Assembly (NCBI RefSeq): GCF_000002595.2
Contig: NC_057005.1
Coordinates: 5,269,235 to 5,333,234, forward strand
Direction: 5' to 3'
Length of the DNA: 64,000 nucleotides
DNA from: Chlamydomonas reinhardtii
Taxonomy: Eukaryota > Chlorophyta > Chlorophyceae > Chlamydomonadales > Chlamydomonadaceae
Positions 1-11,869 of the stretch are shown piece by piece. The number at the start of each line of letters is the position of its first letter. Within the stretch, counting starts at the first letter, position 1. The position numbers were made by a program, and so were the translations under genes. The notes under the pieces were generated by a model. The model did not search any database, was not told the DNA's origin, and saw nothing but the letters and a program-made list of their open reading frames with translations.

Positions 1-1428
1 CTGCGCAGCTTGATGACGGAGGCGATGCGGCGGCGCTTCTCGGTGCTGCTGTCGTGCGTGTACGTGTAGCGCATAAACCTGCAACACAGCAGGCAGCAGA
101 GGCAGCATGATCAGGCTCGGGGCCGAGCACGGCGGCGCGGCTCCTACCTTCTTTGGCGGCCCCGTTACGCCCTTCGCACCCCGCCCCCTTTGGCCTTTGC
201 ACGCAAAAGACCCCACCCACAAACAACTCACTCGACTCCATTGCCCAGCTCCTGCCACACCCGCACCGGCGGCGCCAGGTTCAGCCCGTAGGCCGCCGCC
301 TCACGCTGCTTGGCCGCGCCCACTGAGCTACCGCAGTCGCTGCTTTTGCTACTGCTGCCTGCCGCCGAATCCTCATCGCCCGAGTCTGAATCAGCATCAC
401 CGCCAGCTGCTGCGAGCCGCCGGCGCCGCTTCTCCAGGGAAAGGTACGCCGTAGTCATGTCTCTAAGGAGCTTCGCGGGGGACTGGGCAGTCGCGGGAGC
501 GGCGGCGCGGATGGCGGTGGGGGTGATGGCAGAGATGCAGGCAGAGGCTGTGGCAGCGGGTGCTCCGGCGCAATTGTTGACGTAGGCCAACAGTGCTCGC
601 TGCAGGATGGCGTTCGCGGGCTGGCCGTCGGGGTCGTAGCTGCAAGTAGCAAATAGAAGGGCAGGCGGCGAGGGAGGGGCTTTGTTGAGGTTGGTGCTTG
701 TCTGCTTGCACACCACACTAGCGGTGAACCCACTGTCGAGGGCCACGGTCGAGGGCCGAGTCCCTCGGCCCTGGCAAGTGGCCCCAGCGTACAACACGCA
801 ACCGCACACGGCGCTTCACGCCGCGCGGACGCGCCATACGTTCCCCCTCCGGCTCTCCGCTGATGTAGCCCCAGCCACCGCTAGCCGCCGCAGCACTCCC
901 GCTCCTGCCCCCGCTGCCGTGCCAGGCACTCACACGGACCCCTTCGCACACTTCGCGCACTCACTAGTATCCGTCCTCCGCCGCCACGTGCTCGATGACG
1001 CGCACCACCTCCTTGCACCCCGCCTCTCCCGACCACCACCGCCGCAACGCTGCCGCCGCCAGCAGCGCCCAGCGGTTCAGCCGGGGCTGCGCCCAGCGCA
1101 GCAACAGCGGCAGCAGCATGCACAGCACGGCGTCCAGGACTGGATGCCCGGTGCGCACCTTGCCGAGAAGCCCAAACTGCGCATGGCGAGGGGTTCAGGA
1201 CAGCGACTTGAATGTGTGGTGCTTGTTTGCATGGTCCCCAGTCCTCAGCCTAGTAGTTATCGCGAGCAGTTGGGCGGCGGACTGCTACTGGTAGGACACA
1301 CAGGCCCCAGGGCGCGAGGCGGCACGGCAGGCATGCGGTCTTGGCCAAGTTCAGAGGCAGCTAACGGAAACTGAGGGCTCCCACAGACTCACACACACCT
1401 GCGTGATGAGCTCTGGGGTGAGCGACAT
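1..1428 (-). CDS. Partial membrane-anchored protein, family unresolved (5' part of gene)
   Basis: I assemble four exons on the minus strand: 1399-1428 (ATG at 1428), 965-1176, 232-639 and 78 running off the left edge. All junctions have GT-AG ends and phases agree (0, 2, 2). The product begins MSLTPELITQ. It then has a hydrophobic stretch (VLDAVLCMLLPLLLRW) that is probably a membrane anchor, a basic alpha-helical region, and an acidic Ser-rich linker (DSDSGDED). It ends at the edge with a charged segment containing FMRYTYTHDSSTEKRRR. The arrangement of an N-terminal anchor followed by a variable region resembles N-termini of some membrane-bound AAA ATPases (BCS1-like), but no Walker motif is inside the window, so this is only a guess. 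The gene diverges from the Nudix gene at 2450. The gene model is fairly secure; the function is not known. Confidence 0.7.
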
Positions 1429-2449
1429 TCTTGTGTATCAGGTGGTGCGTGCCGCTAGCGTGTTGGCGAGCAGCGCGGGGGCCCCGTCTGGGGCCCCTTG
1501 CCGCGCAAGCGCAGCAGTTGGTGGGGGTGTCGTCTATTGTTAAAGCGTATCAGCCCAAATGTATGTATTTGTATCCGTGCTGCTGTTCGGTCAACCAGCG
1601 CTGCCTTAAATACGCTTGCCCCGCATTGATGAGGCCATGGGCGGCCCGGGCCCCCACCCGGGCCCTGGCCTCAGGGAAGTCTCGCCCGATCCTCACAGCA
1701 ATCCTGCGAAGTTCCACGCGTTATACAGGACTAAGTTGTCTGAGCATAAAGTTGAGATAGCGCCGTCAATAAAAAAGAGAGTCCGTGAGTCGATGTTCGT
1801 CACACGGATGTCCCCCACACACATTTCTTCTCCAAGATATGTCCGTGTGCGGCCACCTTGGACGTTATATTCGCCCAACCCTCAAAACAAGTGCAATCGC
1901 TTACCTGTACTGCGTCCGCCCGAACGTGCCGCCTGGTGCCACCAGGCGGCCCCGCCAAGCTGCCCTTGAAAGCACAGGAGGAGGCTGAGGCGTTATCATA
2001 GCGTATTAGGATAATTGAATTTCACAGCGACCGCAAACGTGTTGCGCTGCCTAACAGTCGCACAAAGGGCCCACAATCCCGCGCGGCATTTTACACCGGC
2101 GCCAGGCGCGTTTTGCTCTGAAGCCTTCCCAGCATTCGCAAAGCAATCACTGCAGTTATGCATTCAAACGAAGAAGCGATCTAGTACCTTTGAAGACACC
2201 ACTTCGCGCTTGAAAGGCCCGAAGCGAGCCAAAACATCCGCTGAGCTCTAACACAGCTCCCTTGATCTGTGCTCTAGCCTAATTGTTACACACAGTCTCA
2301 ATCCCACGGTTCGGCGAGGGCGTTGTCTCCTAGGCTGCCTCCAGGTGCTTGCTCCCCCAGCGGAAGGCCATCGGCCTTGCCGTTTAGGCTGTATATGGAG
2401 TTGGCGACGTGAAAGCCCGTGGAAATGGGCGTCTGGAGGCGTGCTGGCA
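1429..2449. promoter_or_regulatory. Divergent intergenic interval, probable shared promoter
   Basis: This stretch of about 1.0 kb lies between the start codons of two divergent genes, the partial membrane protein at 1428 (-) and the Nudix hydrolase at 2450 (+). It includes the 5'UTRs and GC-rich short inverted repeats near 1478-1500 and 1640-1665. No further gene, TATA box or RNA is convincing. Confidence 0.4.
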
Positions 2450-3832
2450 ATGTCGCGAGCCTGCGCTGCACCTAAGCGCTCAGGCGGCGTCAGCAGCTGG
2501 AGCTTTGCCCACATCGCGCCTAATACCGCAAGCACGCCAGCGATGACAAGCCCGCAGCCTCCCGCGTGCGGGGCTGCTCTCGCCCTACTGCCCGGAGGCC
2601 CTGTTCCCGACGTCTCCCGCGTGGGGCGGCACAAGCAACGCTATGGAGATTCAGGAGAGCGGCTGGTGGCAGGGTGAGCACGGACAGGCTGCCGAACGTG
2701 CTCTGGAAATTACGCGTGGAATGTGACAGGGCCGAGGCTCACTCCGCGGCTGCGCCTTTCCCGCAGGTGCATCCCTGTCAAGTTCTCGGGGTGCCCCAAA
2801 AGCGCTGAGCATGTACAAGTTTGCATGATAACCACCACGAGCGGGAAGGGCCTCGTGTTTCCTAAGGTGAGGGCAGTTCGCGCCCGCGCAATAGCTGGTT
2901 GCTAATCCTGCAGTTGCCATTTGCATAGTCCTTGAACATGTCTCAGCTAACGGCCTGTATCCTCGATGCGGCAGGGCGGCTGGGAGGACGATGAGAGCGT
3001 GGAATCGGCCGCGCAGCGCGAGACCGTTGAGGAGGCGGGCGTGAGGGGCATGCTTGAGGTGAGGCGGGCAGGGGCTGTTCGCAGTGGACAAGAGCGACGG
3101 GCACAGGGGTGATGCCGCGTTGCAAGCGGCGTGGGTTGGGTTGTCGTGAGGGGGAGGGGGTAAACACGACCGCCGCACCCGACGACGAGGCACCAACCCC
3201 CTCGACGCGCTTTCTCGGCAACAGGAGCCGCTGCTGGGCGTCTTCCCCTTCACGAGCGGGAAATACTACATCCAGGAGGGCCAGTCAGCCGCCACGCCGG
3301 GGCGCTGCAAGGCGTACATATACGTGATGCATGTGGCGGAGGAGCTGCCCTGCTGGCCGGAGAGCAACGACCGCCAGCGCGTCTGGGTGAGTGGCGCCGC
3401 CCTGCACGCATGGATACATGCTTAGCGGTGTTTGCCTGGCTGGTCGTCTCTCGGCTCATCAGTGGGGCAGCTCTGCAAGACAACACTAACCTTGCTGACG
3501 TGTGTGCGCCTGCTGCATTCCCGCAGTGCTCCATTTCCGAGGCGGCGCGGCAGTGCAAGCACCAGTGGATGCGTGAGGCACTGCAAGCCTGGGTGCGGAG
3601 GAGAGGCTGGGATGAGTCGCTGGCCGCGGCGTCTGCAAGCGGTGGCAGTGTGGGTGCGGGCGTCAGCACCGGCGTGCAGCAGCAGGCGCCGGAGGTGGCG
3701 TCGGCCGGGGACGGCGAGATCCGCTTCGGAAGCACGTCTTTGCATTTTGGGGACGACTCCCGGGCCTTCGACTTCAAGGCCGCGGCTGCGGCAGCGGCGG
3801 TGGGACCATGCGTGTCCTCCAACTCGACTTGA
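2450..3832 (+). CDS. Nudix hydrolase (diphosphoinositol polyphosphate phosphohydrolase-like)
   Basis: Five exons, all GT-AG and in phase: 2450-2673, 2767-2866, 2975-3058, 3225-3386 and 3527-3832, giving 291 aa. The Nudix box, GX5EX7REUXEEXGU, lies at about residues 109-131 with the core RETVEEAG; these acidic residues bind the metal that cleaves nucleoside- or inositol-linked diphosphates. Before the box, the run RHKQRYGDSGERLVAGCIPV matches the start of plant Nudix proteins of the NUDT4/12/13/17/18 type. That match fixes the reading frame of exon 1. The ATG at 2450 is the first in frame and gives about 55 residues that could be an organelle transit peptide. ATGs nearer the domain remain possible. 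The C-terminal 60 residues are Ala/Ser-rich. The class (Nudix) is certain; the substrate is inferred. Confidence 0.88.
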
Positions 3833-4078
3833 GCCTTCCTCCATGAGCGTTCGGGTTTCATTATGGAGGGGAGCTGCTGTGATCCCCCTAACAAGTGTTG
3901 GGTTGCTGCGGCTGCCCAGACTTATGAGAAGACGCGACATGTCAAGTCTCCCTTGACCAGGCATGAGCGTGGGGCTGGAACAGCGTAACCTGGCCGTGGG
4001 CCGTGTTTGCCAGGGCCTATGTTGCGAACCGGTCGCCGGGGCGCGTCTATGGTATCGCCCCTGGTGAATAACATCGAG

Positions 4079-4083
4079 TGTAA
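4079..4083 (+). terminator. TGTAA poly(A) signal, Nudix gene
   Basis: TGTAA, the usual polyadenylation signal of volvocine algae, lies about 250 nt after the Nudix stop codon. It is the first one seen downstream. Confidence 0.5.
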
Positions 4084-4923
4084 GCTCGGGTTGTAGTCTT
4101 GCCCCGTACCCGCCTGTTTGCCGGTATGTGCCGGGACTGGCGTCGTGTGCGCAGGAACGAGGACGATATTACACGCCCGGGTGCCACGAAAGTAATGAAT
4201 GAGGTTTAACAACGCAGGCCCTCGCGGGGGTTTGAGGTCACGACGTCAGTGGTTGTTTCGGTTGGGCACAAGTGTGGTGGCGCTGCCCCTTAGCTACGCA
4301 TGCATGGCGCAGGTCGCTAGGGGATGAGGCGGCCTGCGCAGCAAGGGTGCGCGTGACATAGCTAATGTGTGTCGGCATGACGTGGGAGTCCGTACTGGCC
4401 CCTATCCCTTGGGGGGTATTGCTTGAGTACAAGGAAGTCGTGTGCAAGAGGGCTTGAGAGAGACAAGGGAGTAAAGAGCGAGTTCCAAAATACTGATTAG
4501 GTACCACACATGTCTTGGTGTATGATGATGCTGGCCCTGTGATGAGGGCAGGGTATTGGTGCGCGTCTGAAGACGAAGAGAGAAGGCGTCTGACTGCGCC
4601 CGCGTTTGCGGAATGTTGGCAAGGCGAGGGCAGTGGACCGCAGCACTCTGGCAATCAGGTAGGTGAGGTTGCGAGTCGGTAGAGGACTGGCCAGTGTGCG
4701 TCCCTTTGAGCGCCCTCCGCAGACCTGCTCCCAGCCTGGTTGGCCACCTAGACACGTGTGTTCAGCAGCTAAGCTTGCGATATGCTACCGCAGTGAAATG
4801 CCGGCTGAGCGAAGTGCCGTTAAGCCGAGGTCGCGTAAAGCCGTGGACGAGGCCGAGCATGGGCCCATGACGCCGGCCCTGTCTAAAGCAGGCGCCCCGG
4901 AATCAAAGGAGTGGGGCCACATG
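4084..4923. other. Intergenic, no gene seen
   Basis: Between the Nudix poly(A) signal and the MITE. Only short, overlapping open frames without splice-linked partners or recognisable motifs are present. Confidence 0.4.
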
Positions 4924-4931
4924 GACGCGAA

Positions 4932-5419
4932 CAGCGCTCGTATCTTCCTTCGTTCGGAACGAAATTTGCCCAAAAAGGCCTCTGGCGGACGAAATTTTTT
5001 TGATCTTGACTTGGAATTTCGGCCAAAACGCACGGGATCTTGGGGGGTCTTTCGGCAAACAGACGAAGACATTTTTGGGTTTTCGGCCACTTTGGGCCAA
5101 GGACAGGGGGTTCCAGCGGCTACTCCACGGCCGAAACCTGCGTGGCATATGGTAAGAAGGCTCAAAGGGCTGTATCTATGGGTGTTGACGGCGGGAGACA
5201 GGGGTTCCCCTGGCGGGAGAGTGAGGTTGGGTCGGCGGGAAGCAGGGGAGGAGGGGGCGTGTCGTGTCGGTGTCGACATCGTGCGGGTTGGGGGCGGAGT
5301 CCCCGGAAAAATTTTGGGGGTGCACGAAGCGGCGGCAGCCTCTTTCGTCAACTAAACGAAGCCATTTTAAGGAATTCGGCCACTGACGCCGCCCCTGCCT
5401 TCGTAAGATACGAGCGCTG
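4932..5419. mobile_element. hAT-like MITE, 488 bp, non-autonomous
   Basis: The ends are perfect 15-bp terminal inverted repeats, CAGCGCTCGTATCTT at 4932-4946 and its reverse complement at 5405-5419. Both ends are flanked by the identical 8-bp sequence GACGCGAA (4924-4931 and 5420-5427). Ends starting CAG and an 8-bp duplication are the signature of hAT-superfamily insertion. The interior has no transposase; an open frame spans part of it but resembles nothing. The element is A/T-richer than its surroundings (for example around 4990-5080). It lies between the convergent 3' ends of the Nudix and SMNDC1 genes. A perfect target duplication suggests a fairly recent insertion. Confidence 0.87.
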
Positions 5420-5427
5420 GACGCGAA

Positions 5428-5917
5428 CCCATGTAAGTGCTCACGCACATGCTTCCAATCCCCAATCTTTCACAATCTGCAGCTTCTGTAACCCGCCGCC
5501 AACAACCTGCGGCCTCCCTGCCTCCATAGCCCATTAGTGCTCCTCATCGCGTGACAAGCGTGCACGACGGCAATGGTGCCGTGCTGTCCCTGAACGGTCG
5601 TGTCCTCTGACATGTGCAGCACCTACGGTGGCGCAGGTGAGGCGCCCTGCACTTGGGACTCCTTCAGCCCGGCAACTACGATACATGACATCCTGTAAAT
5701 CGACGGCCACCGCCTTGCTTCATTCAATCATTCGTTGACGTCATAGGGAGGCATGCACCCAGCTCAACCTTCAGCTCTACCTCATCAAAACTCGCGTCCT
5801 TGAAGTTGCACTACGTCAGCATTAGCACAACCCCGCACTGTCTGCTCGTTTCAACCGCGCACGCCTCCTCGCCAAACACGGCCGCCCTCTCACTGCTGGC
5901 TCCTGCCCACTACTCGC
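5428..5917. other. Intergenic, downstream of SMNDC1, no gene seen
   Basis: Contains the 3'UTR of the minus-strand SMNDC1 gene. I found no minus-strand TGTAA (TTACA on the plus strand) here, so the poly(A) site is unclear. No coding or RNA gene is evident. Confidence 0.35.
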
Positions 5918-8542
5918 TCACTGCTCCTCATCCGCCTCCTCGAACTCGTGCCGCGACTTCTTGCCGTATTCCGTCATGCCGCGGCCGCTGCCAACAACGC
6001 CCACCTTGGCGTTGACGCCCTCCGGCACACTGAAAATGCTGCCCTTCTTGATGGAGCCTGCGGCGTGGCATGTTGGTGGCGGTGATTTACAGTAGGGCAG
6101 TTTCCTCAGGACCTAGCATGTTATTGTTGGTACATGAGCAGTGCGCGGGGAGCACGCGCATGAAGCCAGGAGCGCAAGGCCAAGCGGCGCGGAGGCATGA
6201 CTTTGACGCGCCCGCGGGACACCAGCATGCACCAGACGCCACCGATGCCAACTGCACGGGACTTCCGAGTGTTGCAACGAACAGCGCGCCGCGGTTCCTC
6301 GGCGCCCGCTCACCCGTGAGGAAGCCGGTCTTCTTCTTGCTGCCCTTGCCCTTGAGGAAGGACTGCCAGCTGTCCTGCTTCTGCTTCTGCGCCAGGTCCT
6401 TCTGTTGGAAGCGGATCTTGCTCTTCATGCTCTTGAGCAGCTTCTTCTTGCGCGCTTTGGTCTTTTCGTCGTCTGTTTCCTTAATGGCCAGCCACTGTGC
6501 ACGCAAGAGACGGCATAACACTTTAGGCATCATAGTCCAAGCGTACGGTGCAAACTGGGGTGTTGGTGATGCGGTCCCAGGAGGCCAGCTTCCTAGAATG
6601 CATGCTTGCGCCAGCCGCCTAGAATGCATGCTTGCGCCCCCAAGTGGCCATCAACGCGGCCAGCTACTCGTGTGTGCCTGCTGAACCCTCACACGCTGGC
6701 GCTGATGCGCTGCCCGTCGCAACTTCAGCTGTTGGGTTCGGTTGTTGCGAAACCGCAGGTCCCCGCACACCTTGGGAATCTCGTTCACCACCGGCTCGTC
6801 CTCCACACGCTTCCGCTTGGGCGCCGCCACGCCCTTGTAGCCCTCGTCCGCGCCAGGGCGTGGCCGGATGCCTGTCAGCCCCACCTGCAGCGGACAAAGC
6901 GGCAGGGGCGCACACCGTAGGTGCACACATCAGCCGGCCAAATGTGTCGCCACAGGCACAAGCTGAACTTAAGTTGCGGGAGCACGCCTTGTGCTGCCAA
7001 AACCCACGCGCGCTTCTGTTGCACCGCCGTCCCTGCCCAACCAAACAAAGGCATGCACTTTGCCCCCGCGCCTACACACGTACCAGCCGCCCGCCCCGTC
7101 CGACCCCTGTCCCGCCCCCCTTTAACCTACGTGCCCTTCGCCCCTTCGCCCCTGGCGCCCCTCAAGCCCCTATCTCGGCCCCACCTCCTCCTTGTTGCCG
7201 TAGCCCTCAAACACCACGATGAAGTTGCCGGCCGCGCTGATGGCCTCCACCGTGGCATCGTAGTGCTGCCCGTCGGCCGAGTACACCGCCTGCATAGCCG
7301 ACACACAGCTTACTGGGCGGGTACTGGGTAGCTAGCTAGGTAAGTGTTAAGGAGGGGTGCACAATCCACGGAGGCACCGCCTGCCAACAGCAAGACGGTT
7401 ATCACCCGGGAAGGCTGTAATGGTACGACGGCAGCCCGATGGGTTGCGAGCTCCCTGCTGCACATCCTCCAACACAGTCCATCGGCGCGAGGGAGCCTGC
7501 ACCCCAAGTCCCCTGGCACCTGCCTGAGCCAACCGCCCCGCACGAGTCCTGCATTCCGCCCAGGCACTCACCTGGCACTGAGCCCCAATCGCCCACTCCG
7601 CCGGCGCCTGGCCTGTCAGCGCCGCGCGCACCTACAGCGTGTGCGTGTTGGGGGCTTTACGTTGCCGCGGTCCCAGGCCCAGCCGAGCCCCAGCATGGCG
7701 CCTCCCATGGGTGTGGGTTCACTGCAAGCCTACCAACAACGCAGAATCGCGGCTCATCGAAGTGCCCACCAGCCCACACACATGTTGCCGCACCTGCGCC
7801 TTCCGAATCTGGTCCGCCACTGACGCGGGCAGGATGGCGGGAAGGTTCAGCTCCGGAGGCGTCACAATCTTTGCCACAGGGTTAGCATCCGCCGCTGCCG
7901 CTGCCTCCCCCGCTGCCGCCTCCGCCCCCGCGACGCCCGCAGCGACGGCGGCAGCCGCTGCTGCGCTTAGCCCTGCGCATACGGTATGAAAAGTACAGCC
8001 TCTGCCGTAACATGAGCCGCCCTTGCACCTGACAGGTGCGAACTACCAGGTGCCCAGCTTCCCATATGTTTGCGACGTTACAAACAGTAGTCTGAGCGCA
8101 TAAGCAAACAAAGACCATTGAATCCTTCCAGGGCCCAACGTGATACCACCCAACTAGTGTTGCTGCAAACGGTGCTCCGCCCGCTGGCCACAGCCCAGGT
8201 CCTGGTGCCCGGCCGCAGCACGCCTCACCTGCAACAGCTGCCCCCGCGGCACGCTGCTGTTCTAGTGCGTCCTTCAAGAGCTCCTCTGTAAGTTGGATTA
8301 CCTGTGACACCCCGGGCATGGCAGGGCAAGGGTGTCGAGCATGCGTGCCAGGCAGGTTAGGGCACGTCCCCCACTCCAGGACCACCCACCTCTGACAAGC
8401 TCTGATACATGTCCTGAAGGTCTTGCCCGGGCATTTCCTCGTCGCTGCCCATCATGAGCAGCTGCTCCACCTGCGCCAGCTGCTCCTTGTATTGGCGCAG
8501 GTTCTCCTGCAGCTCCTCAGGGCTCTGCAGTCCTGAAGCCAT
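5918..8542 (-). CDS. SMNDC1: Survival motor neuron-related splicing factor 30 (SPF30/SMNDC1)
   Basis: Eight exons on the minus strand: 8390-8542, 8229-8301, 7794-7972, 7572-7631, 7185-7289, 6771-6884, 6314-6494 and 5918-6057. All are in phase and encode 334 aa. The N-terminus (ELQENLRQYKEQLAQVEQLL) is the coiled region typical of the family. A Tudor domain covers about residues 147-193 (VYSADGQHYDATVEAI then GNFIVVFEGYGNKEE), which in the family binds symmetrically dimethylated arginine of Sm proteins. The basic C-terminus (KARKKKLLKSMKSKIRFQQK, later KKGSIFSVPEG and GKVGV-like residues) matches the conserved tail. Human SMNDC1 is 238 aa. The extra length here is mainly an Ala-rich insert at about residues 77-107. 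The protein acts in the nucleus in assembly of the U4/U6.U5 tri-snRNP onto the prespliceosome. It is transcribed in tandem with eS19. Confidence 0.95.
6592..6638. repeat. Tandem duplication, period 26 bp, inside SMNDC1 intron
   Basis: A 21-bp unit beginning CCTAGAATGCATGC occurs at 6592-6612 and again at 6618-6638 without mismatch. It lies in the intron between exons 6 and 7 of SMNDC1, outside the splice signals. Confidence 0.8.
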
Positions 8543-9718
8543 GGTTGCGCCAGTGCCTAGGGCCCACAAACTGGTCGACGTGCACTTTGGCCGGCGAGCC
8601 TCAGCTAGCCGCTTGACGGCAAGGCCTGTGATCTATAGGCCAGGAAATATTTTCCGTTTATGACAGATTAGTGGGAGGTCGGAAGACTAGACGAGTGCTT
8701 TCTCTCTTCCGCGCGTCTGGATTGTTTGACGTTTATGGCCTCGTCGCTGCTGAGAATGCTAGCAAGGGTGCAAGCATTATATATTTTCCCAACTGGATAA
8801 CCGCGCGAAGTAGTCTTGCGATGAGGACGTGCGGGTTCGTGCGTGAGCCCACGCAGCAGCCCGTTTGCTTGCCTCGCCGCTGGCTGTCCACATTCTCTGT
8901 ACGGACGCGTTCTCGTCTGCTCGATAGGCATTTAGCCAAGCTGTGGGCAAAGCATTCCCTCTCCAGGCATCTGGTCCAGGACGGCCAGAGAAGCAATACA
9001 ACGCAAACGCAGTACACGACCGCTGCGTTGCTGCCGTAGCACGGGCCTGTCCAAATACGGTATTGGTCAAGGCTCGAAAGGGCACGGTCGCACCCCAAAA
9101 TTGTAGGCAGCATGCTGCGTGGTGCCGCCTGATAAGCTGGCATACTTTGTCCCACAGGTGAACGCGGACTGGGGAGTCGGAGCACGATATAGCTGTGGTA
9201 GACATGACGCCAGGGTATTACCCTGACAACAGAGAACGTTGTGAACCAAAGCATTGCGTGTGCGTGTTACACATAACCTCATAGAACGTCTCTTCCGACG
9301 CGGGCCAGCATCACCGCGCTGCCATGGCCACACATTGCATTGCCCACACGCCAAGAGCACGCACGCATGGACCACAGCCCTCCAGCACCCTGGCAGGTCG
9401 TCCTCTCCTCCATCGACAACGGAGGAGGCACGTTTGCAGCCCTGCCCGTAAGCATGAGCTGTCGCACCGAGGACGGGGCGCATGGTGCGCTGCCCACACA
9501 ATCACACGTGCGCCGAATACAAGCCGTTCCATTTCACGGCCAGCCTCCTCCCGGAGAGCCCCCCGGTCGTTCGCCGCCGCCACATCCACCCGTTTGCAGT
9601 GCCTGCCACTGCTGCCGCTCACGCTGCTGCTCCCGCTCCGTTCGCCGCTGCCATAGCTGCTGCTACTGCCTCGCGGCAGCCGCCGGGTGGACTTATCCGC
9701 TCAAGCGCTGTTGCGCGC
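8543..9718. other. Intergenic between eS19 (3') and SMNDC1 (5'); SMNDC1 promoter
   Basis: Contains the SMNDC1 5'UTR and promoter and the eS19 3'UTR. An AT-rich patch at 8777-8788 (TTATATATTTTC) about 235 nt upstream of the SMNDC1 ATG could be promoter-related. Open frames here are short and unsupported. Confidence 0.35.
9267..9271 (-). terminator. TGTAA poly(A) signal, eS19 gene
   Basis: TTACA on the plus strand, which reads TGTAA on the minus strand, about 450 nt past the eS19 stop codon. It is the first candidate seen downstream. Confidence 0.4.
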
Positions 9719-11869
9719 TTAGAAGAAAGCCTGCAGCTGGACGGTGATGCGGCCGGCAATCTGGTCCATGTCGCGCTGGCCGTTGGCGGTCAGGCGGCGA
9801 CCCTTCTCGGGGGCCTTCTCCATCAGGCCGCACTCCTCCAGCTGCTTCATGATGTGGCGAACCAGGCCGCCTGTGGGAGGGGGAAGTACGTGCGAGAGGC
9901 AGGGCATGTCGACACGCGGGCTCGTACACACTTCCAGGCCCGCAAAAAGCGGTTGAGGCGCAGTCCCTACTGAATCAAGCAAGCTTCAGCCATGCCGCTC
10001 AGATGCAACCGCGGCTTGATAAAACTTTCCAAGGAACCGCCATGTGCGCATCCCGCGGAGGTGGACGTGCTTGGCGGGACCAGTCCTGGCAAATAATCCT
10101 TTGAAGGGCTGAGCCCACGGGCTGAGCCCCAATCACCTCGCACTACCCACCGAGCCCGTGCTCATACTCCCAACGCCTTCCTCGTGTTGGGCGTGCTCCA
10201 AATACCCCCCGCCCTCCGACCACGCGCTCCCCCACGCCATCCGTGCCAGCCACGCCTGCAGCGTAATCAACCCATTCCATTCGCGCCCCACCGCCCCTGC
10301 CTTGCCCCCAGCCACCCACCAGAAGCCTTGGACTGGAACTCGGGCTTGGAGCCGCGGCGCTTGTTGCGGCCACCGTACTGAGTGCGGAACAGACCGACAC
10401 CCATGCCCTGGCGGATGTACAGCTTGCGGGCCACCGAGGCTGTACAACAGAACAAAGGCGCAGGCAGGCACAAGGAGGATTCAATACGCTTCCCGGGTAT
10501 GCAAGTGGGGTTGCATGTGGCTGCTGGTTGTTACGAAATCCATGGCGTCCGCAAGGAACACCCGGCGCTGCTGGTTGGTGCGGCGGCAGCACAGAGACGC
10601 GGTCCCATCCAAAGGTGCAGTCCGTCCGTGTTGCGGCCGCCCGGCATCGCCCCGCGCCGCCGATTCGGCACGCCCGGGGACTAGAGGCCCGAAGCCGCCA
10701 GGCATCCCCACCACCAAGCGCCGTGCGCAGCGGAGTTGCAGCTGCGTCGCCTGCGCACCGGCTGCTGCCGCCAGGCTGCTCGCCACCGCCGCAGCTGCTA
10801 CAGCGGCGGCTCCAATAAGCGCGCACGTCGCGCTTCTCGCTCCATGGCTGCCACGCGGTGACAGCAAGCCCACCGCCCGCACCCTGCGGAGCCTGCGTAT
10901 CCCAGCTCCACGCCTGCGGCAGTGCCCGCTGCCCGCCTGCTGGTCCTTGGTGTGCTGGTTGCGGCTCTCCTGGTGGAGCCGTCCGCGCTGATGCGGTACT
11001 ACAGCCAGCGTCCAGGCGCCCGCCGAGGCTGCAATTGCTGCCCGCTGCCCCGATTGCAACCATACAGTTCTACAGCATCTGCAGCTAACAATTGATCCGC
11101 CTGCACCAGCACCGTCCTGGCCCTCCTCCCTCAAGGCGTACGAACGCTCACCAGCGCGCACGTAGTACCAGTCGGGGTCGTAGGGGGCCAGCTCCTTGAA
11201 CTTGCCGGTCTTCACCACATCCACCCAGCTGGGCAGCTGGATCTACAATCATGAATATAACACGAATGGGGCAGGGCCAAAGAGCGTCGTGGGTGGGTGC
11301 GGGAAGCAGGGGTGTCCAAGGCGGGAGAGGCTGGCCGGCTCCATACCACGCCCTAGCTTATCAGGTCGCTGTCCATCTTCCTCGCACATGAGTTAGCCAT
11401 GCTGTGTAAGCACTGCGGCTACGCTCGCTGCGAGCGCCGACACATAATCGCCCTCTCCCTTCAGCACAAGAGCCAAAAGCTGTTCAGCTGCACCACTGCT
11501 CCTGTTCTGATGAATTTGACTAGCCAACAACAGCCTTGTGGCTGTGCCTAAGCCAGTCGCGCGCTCATCTGCCCGCCGGCGCTGCTGGAGAGCGTCCTTT
11601 AGGCCGCCGCAAAATGCGCCGGGCCCGCCTGCTTAGATTTGATTCGCCAGAACTTCAACGGAGACATTGCTGCTGCTGCTGAGAGCTCGCCGCCTCGCCA
11701 AAGCCGCCGAGCCACTGGTCGCGGCCTGCACGCCTCCCAAAAGCCACGGCCAACTTCAAAAACAGATTTCAATGCTCACCTTATCGTTGGCCTTCAGGTG
11801 CGCAGCGTAGGCCTTAATGAAGTCCTCCGCCGGCACATCCTTCACGCTCTTGGGCTTGTAGGAAGCCAT
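9719..11869 (-). CDS. RPS19: Cytosolic 40S ribosomal protein S19 (eS19)
   Basis: Four exons on the minus strand: 11780-11869, 11152-11242, 10320-10439 and 9719-9870, in phase, encoding 150 aa (human RPS19 is 145 aa). The sequence is unmistakable. It starts [20 protein letters not shown], continues [20 protein letters not shown] and [20 protein letters not shown], and ends in [18 protein letters not shown] and [20 protein letters not shown]. The protein is a structural component of the small-subunit head and is needed for 18S rRNA maturation. The introns are long for the gene size (537, 712 and 449 nt) and GC-rich. Open frames inside them are chance products. I looked for C/D snoRNA boxes in the sense orientation and found none. 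The promoter lies between 11870 and the LINE at 12339. Confidence 0.97.

Noticed and set aside
2345-2449. Starting the Nudix protein at 2345
   Set aside because: The codon there is GTG; the first in-frame ATG is 2450.
4663-5355. A 230-codon plus-strand open frame
   Set aside because: Most of it lies inside the hAT-like MITE (4932-5419) and the frame crosses the element end and target duplication; no motif or splice partner.
10158-10991. A 277-codon plus-strand frame and a 306-codon minus-strand frame opposite
   Set aside because: They span introns and exon 3 of eS19 and arise from GC-rich sequence; no domain, and the eS19 exons explain the conserved parts.
11490-11530. A CTGATGAA box C-like sequence suggesting a C/D snoRNA in an eS19 intron
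   Set aside because: It is on the plus strand while the host gene is on the minus strand, and no matching D box or terminal stem was found.
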